Below, piece by piece: positions 34,298-46,900 of a stretch of DNA of 64,000 nt. This DNA comes from Tribonema minus (Eukaryota > Sar > Xanthophyceae > Tribonematales > Tribonemataceae). The translations under genes were made by a program, and so were the position numbers. The stretch's first letter is position 1. Each line of letters begins with the position of its first letter. The notes below the pieces were generated by a model that did no database searches, was not told the origin of the DNA, and was given only the letters and a program-made list of their open reading frames with translations. Location of the stretch: NCBI GenBank assembly GCA_017506865.1, contig JAFCMP010000079.1, positions 1,302,001-1,366,000 on the forward strand. Reading direction: 5' to 3'.

Positions 34298-36440
34298 TAG
34301 AGCATGTCCACCGGTGGCAACGTAATCGCCGTCTATGGCGACCCCTTGGAGGGCCGAGAATTGACGTGTGCACCGAGAATCAGTAAATAGTCGTTGAGCT
34401 TGCACTGGCGGCTAACATAACACGCTTCCCCGCAAAAATCTGCACCAGCTGCGCTTGCTGATGCCCAGCAATTTTGCTCGCAGGACCGCCGTCGCAACAT
34501 GTTTTGCCAGCGTGCGCTGCTGGTGCAATTTGCAGGTCATTTAGCTCGCTGCAATTGCCGCAGCCCTATACATGGCGACAATGGGGGTCCAACTTGGATG
34601 GCAAGAAAGATAATCGACGCATGACATCAGCCATAGTCGGCGGTAAGTTCGTGCCGGTGCAGCGGCGCGCCGTGTAACAGCGTCTCTTCATAGCCAACAG
34701 GTGCCGCGAGCCAATTAAGTTTGGTGCCGGTGGACACGCTCTTAAGCAACTTTGGCCTCCTTGCAAATTGTGTCACTGCATCTGATGTTGTGAGGCGTAT
34801 ACATAACCTCACAAAACCGGCACGTTTTGTCAAGTGCACCACAGTCTTCTTGTATGTGCAACTGCTGCTGAACCCATGTAAGCACCAAGCGAAGCCAAGA
34901 AAAATTGTGGCCAATGCAATGAGGGCGCTTCATTGGTGCCCATTCTAAAGGGTTCCGCCCTCAAGAGGTGGCGTACGAGTCCTGTACGAGTTTTAGTACG
35001 AGTGCTTGCGCGAGTAAACAAAACGAGTAATGACTCGCGCCTACCCAACGGTATTTTTTTTTTGGTCATAATCGCGCGCAACGAGCTCAGAGTCTCAGAC
35101 ACACGGCTAGAGTGAGAAACTGTGCATGCAGCGTAGTGGTTGAATGCAGCTCCTGCTTCCATGCAAGAACCTCACCGCCTAAGACGATTGGGTGGTGAGC
35201 ACAGCCCGGGGGAGGCCTGAAGAGGGCTGGTGAGAGCCTTGCGGGTTTTCGCCAGAGGAGGAGCCGAGGGGTGGTGCTCGGCAGCGGCCAGCCTGGCTGG
35301 GGGACCATGGACCGGCTAGGCTGGAAGGCTGTGGCTGCAGCAGGCACCGGGAGCTTGCTTTGCTGCCTTGGGCTTCTTGCCACACAGGATCTTTGGGGAG
35401 GGTGGTGGTGGCATGGAGCGGCGTTGGCGGAGCAGCCTCGGCTGCCGTCTCTTTGTCGAAGGAAACTCAGCAGGGGCGGCTCAGGTGATGTTACAAGCAG
35501 GCACAGCACGTTATTTCAAGCATCCATCAAGGATCCCACGGCGTGCGGCAGCCACCCCCTCTGCTGCTGCCGCTGCTAGTTTGAAGTCAGTATTGGCGGC
35601 TGGTGTTCCTGAAGCTGGTGTCGTCTTGGCCTACTGTCAGCCTTGTAGATATATACATATCTGTCGTCAGATTTCCCTTGTGTGGAATCAACAAATGATC
35701 CAATGATATTTCTGAAATCACACCATTCAGGGCGTTTGGCAGATGCATCAGCTGAAGGAAAGCTTTTGGACATGTCAACATCTCACGCCACTGCGTGGCT
35801 CTGCACTCTGCCGCACCACAGACCAAGTGCTGAGCGCCGGGAGACACTGCATGTCTGCTGTCTATCTGGAGGGGGGACCCATGTCGGTGCTGGGGGTTGG
35901 GGGGGGCATGGCGCCATGGGAGGGGAATCTGGACGGGACGGTGAGATAGCATGCTGTATCGTAATGATGTGCGTATTGTCTTATGCACTGGTGTTGTATC
36001 GGAACACCGACCGAATGGTATGCAAAAACACTAGATCTTTGCGACTCGCCTTCAGGTGTGAGAGGCAGTGTCTGTTCTTGCAGAGAGGGACAGCTGTTTC
36101 AAGGCAGTTGCCTCGCAGGCTTTCCTGTACTATACTGGCCCATTATGGTAGCATGCGCCACTCGGCATGTCAGGCAAATACTTTGGTGGCAGAGTGTTCA
36201 TTGCTGACAGTGCGATACACTACACTACATGAATCAAGCAGCCGCACAGCGCATTCCACTGAGCCAGGGCTGGCGCCTGAACTGAATCCCTTGCGCCTCC
36301 GAGGTTGTGCCAATCAGTAGCTCCGATTGCGCCAGCCAGAGGCCCAACTGACCGTGGAGCAACTGGCAGAAGTCGCCATTTTGCTCGCGGTCATTGTTAT
36401 TGAGTATGTAGTGAGTTTACTTGCGAGTGTTGACTGTGTT

Positions 36441-36535
36441 AGGGTCCCAATCAGGATTAGCTCTGGTCTTAACCTTAACCCTAGGGTCCCAATCAGGATA
36501 AGCACTGGTCGTACCCTTAATCCTAGCTCTGATGT
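36441..36535. repeat. Two-copy tandem repeat with telomere-like edges
   Basis: A unit of about 43 bp starting AGGGTCCCAATCAGGAT occurs at about 36441 and 36484. The first copy ends in TTAACCTTAACCCT. Confidence 0.7.
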
Positions 36536-36639
36536 AAGCGATGCAGGCTCTTTTCACATATCGTAGAAGCAATACAGGCCCTGTCAGCAGTTGCGCCAGT
36601 TGCGGCTTGGCACAATTAGTTTCGCCTGGGCCCAAACCT

Positions 36640-36986
36640 GAAATCAGTTGAGCCAAGTTGTTGAAGTTGGGCGCTAAGCACTTCTCAGAGCACAAATGGC
36701 ATGCCGTTACATTGACACCTCGAATTGAGACAGCGACTACAGGTGCGGCCGTCACCCCAACAATGCCAAACCTGCAGCTCACTGCTGTCACAAGCTTCCA
36801 CTCACCGTTAGAGGGGCTGTACCTATCTAGACGTTTGATTACCCTAGGCCAGCCAGCTGTCACTGAGTTATTAGTTCTTGGCTGATGGACATATTCTTTG
36901 ACAGAGGGCGGAGGAGCTGCGCACATGTCGTGTAGCCTTGTCCAACCTGGCTTGCACAGTGCAACCAGGCACGTATTAGTGTACAA
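36640..36986 (-). pseudogene. Kelch-like fragment, possibly a gene remnant
   Basis: A minus-strand open frame contains WPRVIKRLDRYSPSNGEWKL followed by VTAVSCRFGIVGV, then about 30 residues of uncertain character. The run L-D-R-Y-x-P-x-N-x-E-W is the usual strand motif of a kelch blade. No supported neighbouring exons, start or splice sites were found, and the frame runs into the tandem repeat at 36441. It could be a decayed copy of a kelch gene, possibly related to the one on the opposite strand downstream, or a chance match. Confidence 0.3.
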
Positions 36987-37565
36987 TGGGTGTGGTGGAG
37001 CTCTCGCAGGCAGTATTGACAGCTATGTCAGCTGAAGATAGGGGGGTAGTTGACCCTTCTGCAAATGTCACACGAGGCGACTGTCTCCCATGGTCCTCCC
37101 ACTTAACTGCCCGTTTGCTTGCCCACTCCTGTCATATAGCTGCGGCAGCCTCTTCGCTACGACCACACCAGGTGGCAGGGCTTCAGTGTCGCCCACTGTC
37201 GTGTTGCTGCTATTTCGCTATGTGCGATGCCACGCGCCAGTGACGCGCCGTAGCGTCCAAGCCTCAGCGCTCGACATTCATGTAACTGACGACCGCATTG
37301 TGCACCTTACATGCTGGTCTCATGTGATGGTGCAAGGTGCCTCGTTGCGCGCGTCCAACGATTACCTACGGACACGGGAATCTGTCCTCAGTTGAACAGA
37401 ACAGTTTCTGCATAGAGGCCAGGAAAGTATCACTCTAGGTAGGTATGTTTTGCACAGACTTTACCTACCTACCTGCCGCAGTTCCGCAGTTGACTGCTGC
37501 TGGAGTTGTCACACATGCTCTCGCTTGTGAGTGTGTACTAAATGGTCTGCGCTCATGTGCCTCAG

Positions 37566-40500
37566 ATCGACATGCTCAGCAGCCTGGTCGACAGCAGCCC
37601 GCGCATAGAGGTCGACAGCCTCAGCATGCCGCGAACAGGTGCGCACGGCGCCTTTCTAGGGTTAGGGCCTGTGTTGGGGGTCAGACGTTGCGCATTTGCA
37701 TAAGCAACGCTGGCTGTGCTGTGCTATATGATGTGCTGTATGATGCGTTGAATACATGGGTATGCCCAGCAGCTGCAGGCAGTGCTATTGTCGGTGTGCC
37801 GCGCCTGGTGTAGGTGTTGTCACACAGCACTGCAGATGGCAGTTGCCGTGGCACACGACGATGGCGACAGCGTGTACTGGCAGCGTTTATGACGTGTGTA
37901 TGCTCACAACAGTGTTGGTGAGCAACTGCGGCAGCATTGCTCAGCATCGATTCGAGTTGCCCTCAAAAACCGCTGCTTTGCGGGGGGCAACAACTTGTCC
38001 CCTGCACCAACTTATTTATGGTGCATCGCTGCCGACATGCGCAAAGCAGCAATGCAATCAGATTCAAATACTTCTACTTCAACGCACATGATGCCTGCCC
38101 AGTGCGTGACTTCAACTGACAATGCTCTCATATTATTTGCATTCTCGCTGAGAGGGTGGCGCCGCTTGTAAGTGCGCTTTTCATGTTCCTACGCAGTCAC
38201 CCATACATGCCCTCCCCCACCCCCCTCCTGCGCTGTGCACCCACCTCCATGCAGACATGGGCGCCGCGGTGACCAATGCTGCCATGTATCTGGTGGGCGG
38301 CTGCGGGCTGTACTCGGACCCAATTCGCGATGGCCTTTTGCTCGTTAACGTGAGTGCCAGCGCCGCTGTGGATATGCATTGCGAGCGTACGCGCGGCATC
38401 GGCGGACACGCACGTGGTGCCGCTTTCGTGTATGCATACTTGTAGTAGATTACGCGCCAGTGGTAGGCGGGGGTTGAGTGTTGTCAGAAGCACTCATGTC
38501 GCCATGCGCGGACTGCAGGATAGCACCTCGGCTAGCACTGGCAAATACTTCTGTTGCCTGTAACAGCAGACAGAGGCGGCTCGCTGCCAGGATACCCAGC
38601 TCAATGCGTAAGAGACTGTGCCTTCACCGTCCCGTTGGCGCCCCCTGCTCCGCTGTGGTATGCAGATTGCAGGCTCGCACGCTTCCGCACAGGTCATTGC
38701 AGGCTAACCTTCCTGCTTGTCCCTGTTGGCAACGCTCAAGTTGCAGTACTGATGCTGCGCAGCGACTCTGTTGAGAGGTATCCAATGCTTGCCTGCATCA
38801 CAAGCGCCCGCTGTGCCTGCCTGCATTGCTCGACATGCCGACAAGGGTCTGCGTGCGCTGCAAGAAATACCCCTGCTTTCACAGCCGCTTTTTCCTGCCG
38901 TCTGTGTCGGTCAAGTCGCTTCGGCAGGCATACCTTGTGACTCGACGACCTGTGCCTCTACTTGTGCTGCCTGCTGGACTCCCTCTCTGCGGCTCACAGG
39001 ACTGTAAGCCATCGGATCTGGTCGACGTTTTTGCGCCCAACTGGACCGCGGCTGCAAGGCTGCCCTCAGGTGTGTGACAGTGCTCAGCCTCCGTGGATGC
39101 GCGCGTCTGATACCGCCGTAAGACTGCGCTGGGACGGCGCCGCGGGCGCGCGCGTTCGCCACGTGTGCGCGCTGCATGCGCACTGCTGGGAACCGCCATC
39201 AAGCTCTGTGCTTCGTCGGCGAACGGCACGGTCAGCGGCGCTCGAGATGTCGGCATGTGACGACGACAGTCGCCTCTGGGGGCAGCCGTACGGAAGAAAT
39301 TCTGGGTAGCCAACACCATGACGGTGCTCTAGAGTACTTGGGGATACAGGATGACAGCCTGCACGTGTAGTGTCTGGTACGCAGCCCCTGCTTGCATGTG
39401 TGCGCAGAGCGCTCAATGGTTCGTCTTCGCGATGCCGTGATACCCCGGACACGCAATGAGCACTGTCTCACACACGCGCCCACTTGTCATCGATGCATCG
39501 CGCGGGTGCCGTGTCAGCCATGCTGCAGTGCTCCGCGCGTCCCCGCGGAGCGGCGCGCCGTCGCCTGCCCGTGATGCTCCGTCGCCTGTGTGCAGCTTCG
39601 CGCACGGGCGCCACTGTCGATGCATCACGCAGTCGCTGCAGCACGTTGCGCTGGCGTCGACGGTGCGTCGCCGCGGCGCTGTGCACGGGTGGCGCCTCGG
39701 CGTGCTTCTCGCAGGCTTCACATTCCAGCAGCACTCCTCTCATCCTGTGCTGAGCCATGACCTTGCTCTCCCTTCTCTTCGCGCCGCGCTCGCTCCCAGC
39801 GCGGCCGCTGCCGATGCAGTCCACGCAGGGCTTCCACCTGTGCGAGCCCAAGTACGCGGCGACGACGGGGGTGTTCTGGACGGGGGAGCCGGACCAGGGG
39901 ATGGGGGGGCCGTGGGCGCAGACGCCGCACGTGGTGGTGGCGGGGGGTATCGTGAGCGTAGGGGAGGGTATGTATCGGGCGACGGATACCATCGACATAC
40001 TCCGAGAGGTGAGCGCTTCAAGGGGAGGGGGGGGGGGGGTGACGTAGCGCGCGCATGTGTAGGTGAGTGGTGGATTGGTTGTACAGCGTGCGTGGGCGAG
40101 ATGCAGAACGCGCATAGGGGCGCGGGAGGGCGGCGATGGGTAGGTATACGTGGGCCTTCACGCTGCATACCCATGCACATGGGCGTCGCGGGTCGCGTTG
40201 GGACAGCGTCTGCTGGCGCTCTGTTCGCACTTGCTCGTTGTGGTCTAGACATACCCACATGTCTTGTATGTCTAACGGCTTGCACGGAACCCCCCACCGC
40301 ATCTAACTATACATCACCGTAGTACATCTAACTTTACATCATGGTTGTACAAGGAGGTACCAGAATGTGTATATTCTACATCCCCGCACCTTGCTGCTAG
40401 ACTGAAGCCTTCGCCTTTGCTTTCCATCACCACACTTGGAGCGCGCATGTATGCATCATTACATACCTGATGGTTGAATGACATGAGCTGGTACCCGTTC

Positions 40501-43500
40501 CATGTTGAAGTGGCATGCATACCCCTGGCTCTCTGCGACAGCAACAGCCAGGCCAGCAACGCTCCGCGCAGGACAGTACCTGCACCTCCAGTCACTGCGT
40601 CCCCAATCACTACACGCTCATTCATGTACTCATTCATTCACGCATTCATGAATTCATCCATGTGGCGGAACTCCTGTAACAATTCCGCAGGAGGGCGTGA
40701 CGCAGGCCGGTAAGGTGTCGGTGACAAACGTGCTGGTGCAGCGCCTGCCGCAGCGGCGCTTCGACATGTTTCATTCATTCATACATTCATTTGCGCATTC
40801 ATGAATTCATCCACATGATGGAAACCTCAACAGAAGGTCTGACCCTCAACAGAAGGTCTCGGTCACTCCTCTAACAAATCCAGTATTTGCGTTGCTGCGC
40901 GGCGTTCGCAGGAGGGTGTGACGCGGGCTGGCAAGGTGTCGGTGACGAATCTGCCGGTGCAGCGCCTGCCGCAGCCGCGCTTCGACATGTCGTCGTGCTG
41001 CTTCAAGCACATCTGCGTGTTTGCGGGTGGGCAGGTCAACCTGGACGGCTACTTCAGGTGCGCACAACTTGCAGTTGTGATGTGGCGAGCTGGCTTTGTG
41101 CAGAGCGATGGGTGCGGAGGCCTCGCAACGCCGAACGCCGCGTCAGCTGAGCACTGCGTACTTAATCAGAGCACGCTGACGTGTCAGCTTTAGCTGCACG
41201 ACTGAGCCATGCGCGCTCGTGGACTGATCAGTCCAAAAGCGAATGCTTGAAGCCTGAGCACTTGAACATTCCGCTTGAAGTTTGGCTCGCTAGGTCGGGC
41301 ACTGTGATCTCATTGTTTCAGCAGCCGCATGGTGTGTGGAACGGCGAGTGCTGCGGCTAGATATCAAATCAGGAGCCCTTGTGATGCTGCGTGCTTAGAG
41401 TTGCAGCACTTGATCTTGCTGCCTGAAGTTTAATCGTTGACGTGTGGAACGACGAGCGCTGGGGCCTGATGTCGGACCACACGCAGTGGGAGCCACAGTG
41501 ACGCTACGCACTTGAAGTTGCAGCATTTGGAAAGCCTTCCCTACTGTTTGGCTCCAACTTCAAGGCTCTTGCACCCCCTCGCAACTGCTGCTGCTCGCCG
41601 CAGCGACCGCGTCGACGTGTGAAACGGCGAGCGCTGGGGCTGAACGTCGGACCACATGCTGTAGGCGCCACAGTGACGCTACACACTTGTACTTGCAGTA
41701 CTTGAAGTTACAGTTCAGCAAGTTTGTGTTGACGTATGCTGACTAATTGCACACAATCGCTGCTGCACGCTGCAGCGACCGCGTGGACGTGTGGAACGGC
41801 GAGCGCTGGGGCTGGACGTCGGACCACACGCTGTCGGAGGCGCGCTTTGGCATGGGCACGGCGTCGCTGGAGATGGCCCTGGCGGACGGCGTGGTGCACA
41901 TGGTGGGGTTCTTTGCGGGGGGCGTCGGGCGCGCGGGCAACCTGTTTCTGGTGGACCTGTACGACTTTGCCAGCGACAGGTGAGAGGGGGGAGGGTAGGG
42001 GCGGGCGTAGGGGCGGGGCTGCGTTGTGAAGAGCATGCGGCCGCTTTACTGATGGCTGTCTTTGAGGCAATGGATTGATGGCCGTGCGGCGACTCGTTGC
42101 TAACTGGCCTCTACGACTGTGTCAGCATTTTGTCAGCAACAGCGAGAGGGGGTCGGGTGGGGGAGGGGGGTAGGAGTGTAGCGGAGTGCGCTGGTGGAGT
42201 GCGAAGCGCTTAACACAGCTCAGCGGCTTGGCCTAACACTGCAATGCTCAGCGATTTGTGCTTTGCACACCCGGGCGTCGCATGTGTGCTGCAATCGCGA
42301 GGCAGAAGCCGAGCTTGGCATGGCACCTGTGTCTTTTGTGGTATCATATACTGTATCATGTACGGCTGTATCAATGTCTTAGCACTGGTATGGGTGCAGG
42401 TTCCCCAGTGCGTGTTGCAATGGCACATTGCGCCAGAGAACGAGCCGCTGTGGAAGCAATCATGCCGAGGTGCTTTGTACCGGACACAGTTCAAGCAAAT
42501 AAACAGAACTGGAGGGCGTGCTGCACCGTGCTTAAACATGCACCAAGACGCCAGCAGTCATATACCACCAATGTCCACCACTTCCTTTTCGACACCAACT
42601 CCTAAGAACATTGATGATCGTGAAGTGTACAAAGTACCAAGGGTGTAGCTTGCATTGCGTTTGCAAGACTTGTCAGCCATGCGTGCAAAAGACATGAGCT
42701 AGCGTGCACTGCCGCGGATTCACAGGTGGCTGCCGCGCATATACCTACCCACGGTGCGGGGGAAGTGCTCAGGCGTCACGCTGGGCATCGACGCAGCCAT
42801 GTTCATTGCGGACACCGGCGAGGTGGACGTCTTCAACTCCACGTCGCTGTGCTGGACGTCCTACAAGGTGCGTCACTTGAAGTTTGTGGGTGTGAATCGC
42901 GAATGCCGAGCAACTGCATTTGCTCGTACATGCGCGTGCTGAAGGCCCTCACCGGTGCATCGTCCTTGTGGAGAGTCGATGTAGCACTTCTTCATCAGAG
43001 AAGTTATCCTACGCCCAAGCATAGTTCACCCAATGCGTGCAACATCAGCCGACGCAGCGCAGCCACAGTGCAGCCCGCCCCTCAGTGTTTAGATGCTCGA
43101 GCACAACACCCAACTGTTTCTGCATTCCAACTTCAACTTGAACATCACCGAAACCGCTGCTCCCGGTGATGCCCAGCCTCCCATTTCATCTGCAAGCTCT
43201 CACTGAGTGACGTGACACCAACTTCAACTCCAACCTCAACCATAACCCGCAGCAGCACTGCGCCCGGCGACGCTCAGCGCCGCCACCGTACTCCCCCCTC
43301 TCTCTGCGCGCACGCCAACAGCTGGACGGCATCGCCCTCGGCGCGGTGGCGGCGGGCGCGCGCCGCAGTGGTACCTTGACCCCGACGCGAGCGGCGCGGC
43401 ACCAACTTCAACTCCAACTTCAATAGATGCGCTGCGCCTGGCGATGCTCAACACTGTCCAACTTTGCCCCCTCTCTGTGCGCGCCGACAGCTGGACGGCA

Positions 43501-43886
43501 TCGCACTGGGCGCGGTGGCGGCGGGGCGCGCGCCGCAGTGGTACTTTGACCCCGACGCCACGGCGGGCGGCGGCAGCGGCTACTACCGCTCCGGCGGGGG
43601 GGCGCCGGAGGGGCTGGCGTACGTGGCCGGGGGCATCTGGGGGGCGGCGCACGGGCTGAGCAGCCAGCTGACGGAGCTAACGTGAGTGGCGCGTCGCGAG
43701 GCATTTAAGTGTATGTTGAGGTTGATGGGAGTTGAAGTTTGGAGGTGGAGCTGAGCGTTGCGTCTCTTGGGTAGTGGGCGCTTGCTTGTGAGGGGGGTGT
43801 TGAAGCATGCAGGTTTGACGCATCCGCTGGAGGCCCCTATATACCACCGCAGGCAGGAGGGGGCGGTGGGTGGGGCAAAGGCTGGG

Positions 43887-43922
<36 letters not shown>

Positions 43923-46900
43923 CACTGGCACAGCAGCCAGCCAGCTGACCATGTTTTCATCAGTCTGGTGATTCTGATGGTGATAGAACGGGGCGTCGCA
44001 GGCTGCCTGTCCATGTGTTGCACTTCACTGCCTTGGCCGTTTCAACTTCAACTTTGCTGCCCCACACTTGCGCAACCGCCAAATGCGGTACGCCTGTCTG
44101 ATCGTCTCGCATTCAACATCCGAGCAGTGCCATGTTGTGATAGCGTAATCCGCTGATCAGCGTACGCTGGCTTGTGCCCTATATGACTGGATGCGCAAGC
44201 CTGCCGCCTGCGCGTGTGGCGGCTCTAGACGTGATGACAAATTTCTCACATTCGTGCCGAGCTGAAACTGACTGCAAATTTCAACAACGCTTGGTGAACG
44301 CGCAGGTGGGAGCTCGACAGGGGGGGGCAGATAGTGCCCGGGGAGCCTCAAATTGGTGAGCCATCATCATGTTGATGCTTGTGTGCTCAAACTTAGTTGG
44401 CACAGAGTAGGTATCAGAGCCTCGCTGCCTTTTGTTGGAGCGGTGGCATTGATCAACAAAGCATGAACTGCGCAACCTACAATGCGCGGCTGCCGAGAAC
44501 TGTGCCAGCATACGTGAACCTCTATAAATTATGTCGCATCACTTCATGTTCAGCCTACCTAAGCGCGATTTTAGGGTTAGGGTTAAGTGTTCAGTGCCAG
44601 GGCTACAGCCGCGACTTGTGCACGGAGGCATGCTTGCCCCTTGTGCAGGTGCTTGTGCCCCGTATCAGTCAAAAACTCGACCCGATTTCCCCATGCTCAC
44701 GTCACCCTGCTGCTCCCTCTTCAATCGTAAAGGTTAGCCCTCATGCAGTCCCGCTGCCTCGCATTGTCTGCGCAAATGCCAGTTGAAAAGGTCAGCCCTC
44801 ATGCAGTCCCATTGCCTCGCATTGAAAAGTTCAGCCCTCATGCAGTCCCATTGCCTCGCATTGTCTGCGCAGATGCCAATGAAGAATATCAGCCCTCATG
44901 CAGTCCCACCGCCTCGCATTGTCTGCGCAGATGCCACGTAAGAATGTCAGCCCTAATGCAGTCCCGCTGCCTCGCATTGTGCGCGCAGATGCCGGCGCGT
45001 GCCGCGACGCGCTGTCCATGCCGCTGGCACCCGTCCAGATGCAGTGCGGCGCGATGGGGGGCGGGGACGTGCTGGGCGCGTTCAAGAACCCCCTGGACGT
45101 CGCGCCGCCGCCGGCAAAGCCCGTAGCGGATCCGCCGGTGAGCGCGCTCTGCCTATACTTCAAGTAGATGCTTCAAGCACATGCTCTGATTACAGCATGT
45201 GTGCATACACTGCTAGTGTGTGTGTTCAAGAACCCCCTGGACATCGCGTCACTGCCGACAAAGCCCGTAGCGGATCCGCGTATACGTGCACTACATATGT
45301 ATATACTTCAAGTACATGCTCTGATTACAGCATGTGTACGTACTACTAGTGTGTATGTATACACAGCAGTTTTGCAGAAGAATCTGAAGGATTACAATGA
45401 ACGCCTAACCTGGTATCGCTCGCTGTTGAACTTGAAGTCTCGAGGACTCGCCCATGCGTCAGCCATAGTTTGTGATATTCTCAGTAGTTGCATCGGGACA
45501 GCCGGCGGGCAAAGCGCTATGGTGATGTGCAGGCGAGCACTACATCAGTTTGGGATGAACAGCACTTTCTGCAGTGCGCCAGTAGCATGAATTAGCCCGA
45601 GCTGCAGTCGAAGGCCACCACGTGCCTTAGGGGGGGGAGGGGGGGGGCAGGGTAAACGGGCGTCATAGACCCCTCTGTTCAAAGCGAGGGTGTCAGCTGT
45701 TCCTGGGTGCTCGACATTACGCGTGGGCATGTGCACCGCATTTGCCAGAGCTGCCCTGCCTGCTACTCGCCTGAATGCATTAAACTGAGGCCAGTCTGCG
45801 TGTTGGACGTGCCGTGCGCTGCTTTCTTCAACAGGTTGTGCCCTCAGCGGTGCCGCCGCACAAGGATGGGTCCATGTGGCCCTCGGGGCTGGGGCCGCGC
45901 ACGCGCGTGGTGAGCACCCGAGATACTGTATGTATCCTTACCTTTGAACCTCACAAGCGTAACGAGATGCGCACGCTAAGACGTTGGTGCGAACGACGCC
46001 GCGCAGCTGAGCCGTGGAGTCCATTTACCGGGGATGTCGTATTGCAGATTCACGTGGTGAGCACCTGGTATACTATAGAAGTATTACTTCTGATGTGCAT
46101 ATGTATTTCATGGGTTCATCGTGGTGCACACGCTGAGGCGTCGGTGCTCACTTCATTTCCTGGCAAAACGGATGGTGATATGATAGCACACCACATGCTG
46201 TGTGACAGTGCTCCCTGTTTGGCGGCATCGGCTTGCAGATGCTTTCGCATCCGTGCTTGCATACTGAGATGACAATGGGCATCATTATGTGTCGCTGGCA
46301 ACGGCAGTGCTGTGGGGCGCTCGCACGTCCCCCACACTTACACTGGCAGTTGCACGTCAAACCAGGTGGTGTGCACCTGATTATCGCGGCGTTGCCGCTG
46401 CTGGTGTCGTACACTGTGTCAGCAGCCATCACCTTGACAGTTACACTGACAGTTACATGCTTTGCGCTCCTCGCACCAGGTGGTGTACCTAATGATCGCG
46501 GCGCTGGCGCTGCTGGTGTCGTACATGGTGTCAGCAGCCATCATACTGCGGCGGACGGAGGGCATATGGCGGCTGCCATTTGGGGGCGGGGTACTGGATG
46601 CCCTGCACAGGGCGTTGGCAGGTACGCTGGGACTATGGCTTGGGGAGGGGTAGAATCTCATGTACCTGCCAACTTCACGTTGCCATTGGCAACTATGTCA
46701 GGCCACCAGTCGCCCAGGCGATTGTGTTCTGCGGAACAGTTGGCGCTATTATTCAACTTGGTGCTTTTGCAAGCATCTGTGTCGCTCGCGCCTGCGGCGG
46801 CAGTTGGTGCGCTGCCAACCTCACTTTCCCATTCCCAGCATCATCAAACCACCAATCACCCTCAAGGCATTAGCTGCGCTCACCCCAACATCAACCTTGA

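Larger units (their letters stand above)
32670..37565. other. Long region with no supported gene
   Basis: Mixed composition, more AT-rich than the flanking genes. It contains SINE-like copy B, a G run (33398-33411), a tandem repeat at 36441-36535, a kelch-like minus-strand fragment (36640-36986), and open frames at 36986-37243 and 37090-37395 (+) that lack recognisable domains. The missing first exon(s) of the kelch gene probably lie here. Confidence 0.4.

Noticed and set aside
36650..37400. Possible recombinase or retroelement gene from consecutive plus-strand frames (36658-36885, 36986-37243, 37090-37395)
   Set aside because: No catalytic motif could be pointed to, and frames do not join by plausible splice sites.
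39456..40322. 288-codon plus-strand and 215-codon minus-strand frames
   Set aside because: Both overlap the kelch exon 39800-40008 in the wrong frame or strand. The exon itself is fixed by phase on both sides.
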